Part shown: positions 6,360 through 9,248 of the stretch, in pieces
Layout: each line of letters starts with the position of its first letter
Position numbering within the stretch: the stretch's first letter is position 1
DNA from: Actinomycetes bacterium
Lineage (GTDB): Bacteria; Actinomycetota; Aquicultoria; SURF-47; JAUUWJ01
Length of the DNA: 9,248 bases
Assembly: GCA_030589175.1 (NCBI GenBank)
Contig: JAUUWJ010000018.1
Coordinates: 1 to 9,248 of the forward strand
Direction of reading: 5' to 3'
The notes under the pieces: model-generated
Told to the model about the DNA's origin: nothing
Databases searched by the model: none
The model's input: only the letters and a program-made list of their open reading frames with translations
Translations under genes and position numbers: made by a program

Positions 6360-6430
6360 TTAGACATTAGACATATGATCTTGGATGTTTGATGTAATAA
6401 TCTAATATCTAAAATCTAAAATCTAATGTC
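6360..6430. repeat. Degenerate heptanucleotide array with inverted ends
   Basis: About ten 7-nt units stay in register: TTAGACA at 6360 and 6367, GAT-containing units with GAT at 6377, 6384 and 6391, and CTAA-starting units at 6402, 6409, 6416 and 6423. The ends are inverted: GACATTAGA (6363-6371) is the reverse complement of TCTAATGTC (6422-6430). It lies directly beyond the 3' end of tRNA-Leu. The same style of 7-nt array occurs at 2777-2900. Confidence 0.75.
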
Positions 6431-6439
6431 CAGACATTG

Positions 6440-6527
6440 TGCCGCGAGGGAGATTCTAACTCCCACGGCCTTTGACGGCCACTAGGCCCTCAACCTAGCG
6501 TGTCTACCAAAATTCCACCATCGCGGC
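6440..6527 (-). tRNA. tRNA-Leu (anticodon GAG)
   Basis: This 88-nt class II tRNA is read on the minus strand. Acceptor GCCGCGA (6527-6521) pairs with TCGCGGC (6447-6441), followed by discriminator A (6440). The D arm contains TTGGTAGA, and the anticodon stem CTAGG/CCTAG holds loop TTGAGGG with anticodon GAG. The long variable arm has a GGCC/GGCC stem, and the T stem is GGGAG/CTCCC. CCA is not encoded (CAA follows the discriminator). The T loop is TTAGAAT, with A where C56 is nearly universal. Confidence 0.93.
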
Positions 6528-6537
6528 TAAAAACAAA

Positions 6538-6566
6538 AAATAAGATCGACAAAGTTATTCTATCAA
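6538..6566 (-). promoter_or_regulatory. Possible tRNA-Leu promoter
   Basis: On the minus strand TTGATA (6566-6561), a 17-nt spacer and TTATTT (6543-6538) lie 10 nt before the tRNA 5' end. The -10 box is a weak match, so this rests mainly on position and spacing. Confidence 0.35.
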
Positions 6567-6647
6567 TTCTTTTGAATAATTAAAATTTTGAAATATATGC
6601 TAGTTTAGCTGCGGGTATTAAAGTTTCAAGGGATCTTTGCCGATATA

Positions 6648-6653
6648 TATAAT
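6648..6653 (+). promoter_or_regulatory. -10 box abutting a GTG start codon
   Basis: TATAAT ends at the base before the GTG at 6654, within a run TATATATAAT. A weak TTCAAG (6625-6630) lies 17 nt upstream. If this exact hexamer is used, the transcript would begin inside the gene; use of the overlapping TATATA (6644-6649) would still place the start near 6656. Either way there is almost no 5' leader. Confidence 0.5.
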
Positions 6654-8318
6654 GTGAGAAACAATAAGCCTTTATTCGTAGCCATCATTGCAGCAATCTT
6701 TCTAGGACTTTTCTTCGGACAGGCTGCTTTAGGCATAACATTACTTCAACCCAGCGGCTTCACTGAAATTCCAGCAGCACGAGACTATGCCACAGAAGTT
6801 CTTAGAGATCCCTGGGATATGAGTAATAAACAGGACATAGTCCCGCATTTAACTAAACATTTTAGCAGAGTGAAAATGTCGAACGGCGTGTGGCGAGGCA
6901 CGACAATAAATAGAGATAGCCGATTTTGGTTTCTTTTTTCAGGATACTATGGTTCTTACGCAAACGGGCGCGAGGGTGCCGCTAATCCTGTTAATACCGC
7001 TATATATAAAAGGCTTACTTTTAAAATGTATTTGGGAGTTTCCAGTACGGCATATAGAAGAGGAACATTTTACTGGTTTTATGACAAAAAGCTAAGGAAG
7101 CATAGTCACATAAGATTTAAGCTAAAACCAGGTTGGCATACTTATAAAATTGACTTGCCTTCTACCTGGAGAGGCTGGCCTACGAGCTTAAGGTTGGACC
7201 CCATCGATAGAGCTAATACTCGTGTAATTGTAGACTGGATAAGATTAACAAACAGACCTTCAACGAATATCCATTTGCGTTGGGTTGGAGCAGTGAAGGG
7301 TAGCAATGTTACAGTTTTTCTTGATAATGACAGAAGCGGTTATAATGGTACTTCATTAGCTACTTTTAAATGTGGCAGCGGTTCTTGTGCAGCAAACGTT
7401 AGTTTTGCTGGCTTAGAACCGGGGACATATTTTATGTATCTATACAATAACGGCGCTCTTTCAAACTATTCATTAGGCGGCGTTATTGTAAATGATGCAC
7501 CAAGAATTAAAGTGGTAGATCCAGATAAAGTCGGCGGTCGAGATTGGGCGAGGACAGCTTTGCGAAATTCCTGGGATATGCGATCTCCAATAGATATAAA
7601 TAAAGCTTTTAATATAGGTGGGGTAAGATTTAGAAGAGGGCTTTTTAGAGCATATAATGTACAAAGGAATTCAGGAAGACGAGGAACCAGAAAACATGAT
7701 CCTTATATCATGCTTAATTTGAGACGAAAAACTATTAATACTCGAAAGTACCACCGTTTAACATTTCGCTATAGATTCAGGGGGGGATTTTCACTCAAGA
7801 GGGGAACTATGACCAGAGTAGGCTGGATTACTAAAAGATACAATGATCCAAAGCATTGGCAGATTTCCGATGATATCGTAACTTACGCGGGCTGGAATAC
7901 GATCACCATAGATTTGAAAAAGATCAAACTTAACCGCGGCAGTTATGGTTGGAGGAATAGAGTTACTCAACTTCGTTTTGATCCTCACGAAGATCGCCGT
8001 ACAAGAAGTTTCTTTATCGACTATATAACCTTGAGACAAGACGACAAAGTCGGTAGTCGAGGATTTGTCATCAGGTATAATTTGTATGATAAAAACGACA
8101 ATGATATTGCCATAAACATCTATCGTGATAGAGACCGTCGTTTCGGTAACGGAAATGAAGCTTTGATAACGAGTCAAAGAGTCGGCCCGGGAAAGCGTGC
8201 TTATAGGTGGAGACCCGCTCATGTAATTAAAGGCACATTCTGGATCTACGTTCAAGCAAATGACGGGGTAAATACAAGCGGGTATTACAGCACCGGTCCT
8301 TTAAGGGTTAGAACGTAA
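6654..8318 (+). CDS. Secreted arginine-rich protein with two DPWDM-type beta-rich repeats
   Basis: This 554-aa protein has a signal peptide (hydrophobic 7-26, likely cleavage near ALG at 27). The mature part is an internal duplication. Repeat A (43-200) begins RDYATEVLRDPWDMSNKQDI and ends LRLDPIDRANTRVIVDWIRL. Repeat B (296-461) begins RDWARTALRNSWDMRSPIDI and ends LRFDPHEDRRTRSFFIDYITL. Both contain YxRLTF and GWxTxxIDL. Each is followed by an immunoglobulin-like segment (about 205-285 and 468-553). The pattern suggests lectin- or carbohydrate-binding-like beta sandwiches, but I recognise no named family and see no catalytic motif. Arginine is about 63 of 554 by hand count and densest in repeat B, so the protein is very basic. 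GTG is kept as start because the next in-frame Met (56) would remove the signal peptide. The next gene is a paralogue. Confidence 0.78.
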   Translation: MRNNKPLFVAIIAAIFLGLFFGQAALGITLLQPSGFTEIPAARDYATEVLRDPWDMSNKQDIVPHLTKHFSRVKMSNGVWRGTTINRDSRFWFLFSGYYGSYANGREGAANPVNTAIYKRLTFKMYLGVSSTAYRRGTFYWFYDKKLRKHSHIRFKLKPGWHTYKIDLPSTWRGWPTSLRLDPIDRANTRVIVDWIRLTNRPSTNIHLRWVGAVKGSNVTVFLDNDRSGYNGTSLATFKCGSGSCAANVSFAGLEPGTYFMYLYNNGALSNYSLGGVIVNDAPRIKVVDPDKVGGRDWARTALRNSWDMRSPIDINKAFNIGGVRFRRGLFRAYNVQRNSGRRGTRKHDPYIMLNLRRKTINTRKYHRLTFRYRFRGGFSLKRGTMTRVGWITKRYNDPKHWQISDDIVTYAGWNTITIDLKKIKLNRGSYGWRNRVTQLRFDPHEDRRTRSFFIDYITLRQDDKVGSRGFVIRYNLYDKNDNDIAINIYRDRDRRFGNGNEALITSQRVGPGKRAYRWRPAHVIKGTFWIYVQANDGVNTSGYYSTGPLRVRT

Positions 8319-8385
8319 ATATCTCCTCAAGGCGCAATAAACTTTCATTCATCGCTTGCCGTTTTATTAGAAACCAACACTTATC

Positions 8386-8397
8386 AAGCTTAAGCTT
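8386..8397. repeat. 12-bp palindrome just before a promoter
   Basis: AAGCTTAAGCTT is a perfect palindrome ending 4 nt before the -35 box at 8402. It could be a regulator site for the following gene; this rests on position only. Confidence 0.4.
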
Positions 8398-8401
8398 ATA
8401 C

Positions 8402-8432
8402 TTGACGTAGAAGGTAGTAGCTCTGCTATAAT
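8402..8432 (+). promoter_or_regulatory. Promoter with very short leader
   Basis: TTGACG (8402-8407) and a perfect TATAAT (8427-8432) are separated by 19 nt, slightly longer than ideal. Transcription should start near 8439, about 7 nt before the ATG at 8446, leaving no room for a Shine-Dalgarno site. The tandem paralogues are therefore probably expressed from separate promoters. Confidence 0.65.
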
Positions 8433-8445
8433 GAGCTTCTGAAGC

Positions 8446-9248
8446 ATGAGATTCTTAATTAAGTTCTTAATAGTAACCTTATTTATCGGAGTTTTTTTAG
8501 CTCCCGGCGTTAGTTATGCAGCTTTTACGCTTAATAACCCCTCGCCTTCAAATATTAGCGCATCTACCGATTACGCAACGAATGAATTTGCCGATCCTTG
8601 GGATATGTCAAATACGGAAGACGTTTGGAACGTTTATGCTAATTTTAGAAATGCTACTTTTTTAGGAGGTACTTTCAGTGGAACGACGACCAGCAATAGC
8701 CCGCGCTTTTATTTATTATGGGGAGGCTATCCGGGTTCTATTGATACGGCGCGAGACGGTATTAATCATCCGATAAATGCGGCAAGTTTCTCCCGGATGG
8801 GCTTAAGAATGTATTCATCCAAAAAAGGATATGCTTATATTTATGTTTTTCATTACCAAGATACTAGTCTTAACCAGTACTGCAAGTTTAAAGTCAATGC
8901 TGGGTGGCACATTTACAATCTAGATAACGAACCTGATTGTGAATTGATATGGTCAGGTAAGCCCATCGGGATAAGGTTGGATCCTATCAATAAGTCCGGG
9001 GCTAGTTTTTATTTAGACTGGTTTCACATAGGAAGGGCTAGCGGTGCTACTACTACTCTTTCCTGGAGTGATGCGGGCGGACCGTACGAAGTTTATATTG
9101 ATGATGACCAAAGCGGACACGACGGCGCGAAAATTGGTGAAACCGATGCTGCTACAGGTACTTTTAATCTGCAAAATATTGCTCCGGGAACCTACTACCT
9201 ATATATAAAAAAAGATGACGGCACTTATTCCGATAATCATGTTGCTAT
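8446..9248 (+). CDS. Secreted DPWDM-repeat protein, paralogue of the preceding gene (partial)
   Basis: This frame opens at ATG 8446 and runs off the right edge after 267 codons. The signal peptide is clear (MRFLIKFLIV, hydrophobic 3-20, likely cleavage after VSYA at 25). Residues 42-200 match repeat A of the upstream protein: DYATNEFADPWDMSNTEDV, a middle FSGTTTSNSPRFYLLWGGY, AGWHIYNLD, and GIRLDPINKSGASFYLDWFHIG. An immunoglobulin-like segment from about 204 contains EVYIDDDQSGHDGAKIG and IAPGTYYLYIK, matching VFLDNDRSGYNGTSLA and LEPGTYFMYLY of the neighbour. It has only about 8 arginines in 267 residues, so it lacks the basic character of its neighbour. The unseen C-terminus could hold further repeats or an enzyme domain. 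Probable role: exported, cell-surface or extracellular binding. Confidence 0.8.
   Translation, partial: MRFLIKFLIVTLFIGVFLAPGVSYAAFTLNNPSPSNISASTDYATNEFADPWDMSNTEDVWNVYANFRNATFLGGTFSGTTTSNSPRFYLLWGGYPGSIDTARDGINHPINAASFSRMGLRMYSSKKGYAYIYVFHYQDTSLNQYCKFKVNAGWHIYNLDNEPDCELIWSGKPIGIRLDPINKSGASFYLDWFHIGRASGATTTLSWSDAGGPYEVYIDDDQSGHDGAKIGETDAATGTFNLQNIAPGTYYLYIKKDDGTYSDNHVA

Noticed and set aside
6305..6430. CRISPR-like array
   Set aside because: Repeat units are 7 or 19-20 nt with no spacers of constant length between identical repeats, and no cas genes are present.

Overview
This is bacterial DNA, as shown by sigma70-type promoters (for example TTGACA, 17 nt, TAAACT), intrinsic terminators, a TetR regulator with an operator, and a cobalamin riboswitch. 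It is AT-rich. The lineage cannot be fixed from the sequence. TreT-type trehalose synthase, several promoters that leave little or no 5' leader, a tRNA-Leu without encoded CCA, and tandem secreted beta-rich proteins would fit an uncultured, perhaps actinobacterial-grade or subsurface, bacterium. That is a guess.

Left part (1-2900): the minus strand carries a promoter, a compact cobalamin aptamer and a probable terminator that control a gene beyond the left edge. Next comes treT (minus), and divergent from it a multipass UPF0104/lysylphosphatidylglycerol-synthase-type membrane protein (plus). A perfect 20-bp palindrome lies between the two. The membrane gene converges on a redoxin gene, and the gap holds an inverted repeat whose arms are built of 7-nt units.

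Middle (2900-4500): a probable two-gene minus-strand operon encodes a TetR regulator and a redoxin with two CxxC pairs. Its promoter is nearly ideal and a perfect 8-4-8 palindrome covers the start point, which predicts autoregulation. A short plus-strand gene follows that looks like only the N-terminal part of a tyrosine integrase.

Right part (4550-9248): a secreted protein with a C-terminal calcium-loop domain is followed by about 800 bp without a gene. That gap contains a candidate structured RNA with its own terminator, then a short element beside tRNA-Leu(GAG): a 17-bp copy of the tRNA 3' end, two tandem GC hairpins, and about 70 nt with strict 7-nt periodicity. After the tRNA come two tandem paralogous secreted proteins sharing a DPWDM-containing beta-rich module; the second runs off the right edge. 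Three secreted-protein genes have a -10 box at or just before the start codon, so leaderless or near-leaderless expression is likely.

The most interesting items are the candidate RNA (about 5857-6169), the tRNA-Leu-linked mini-element with heptad arrays, and the duplicated secreted-protein family.
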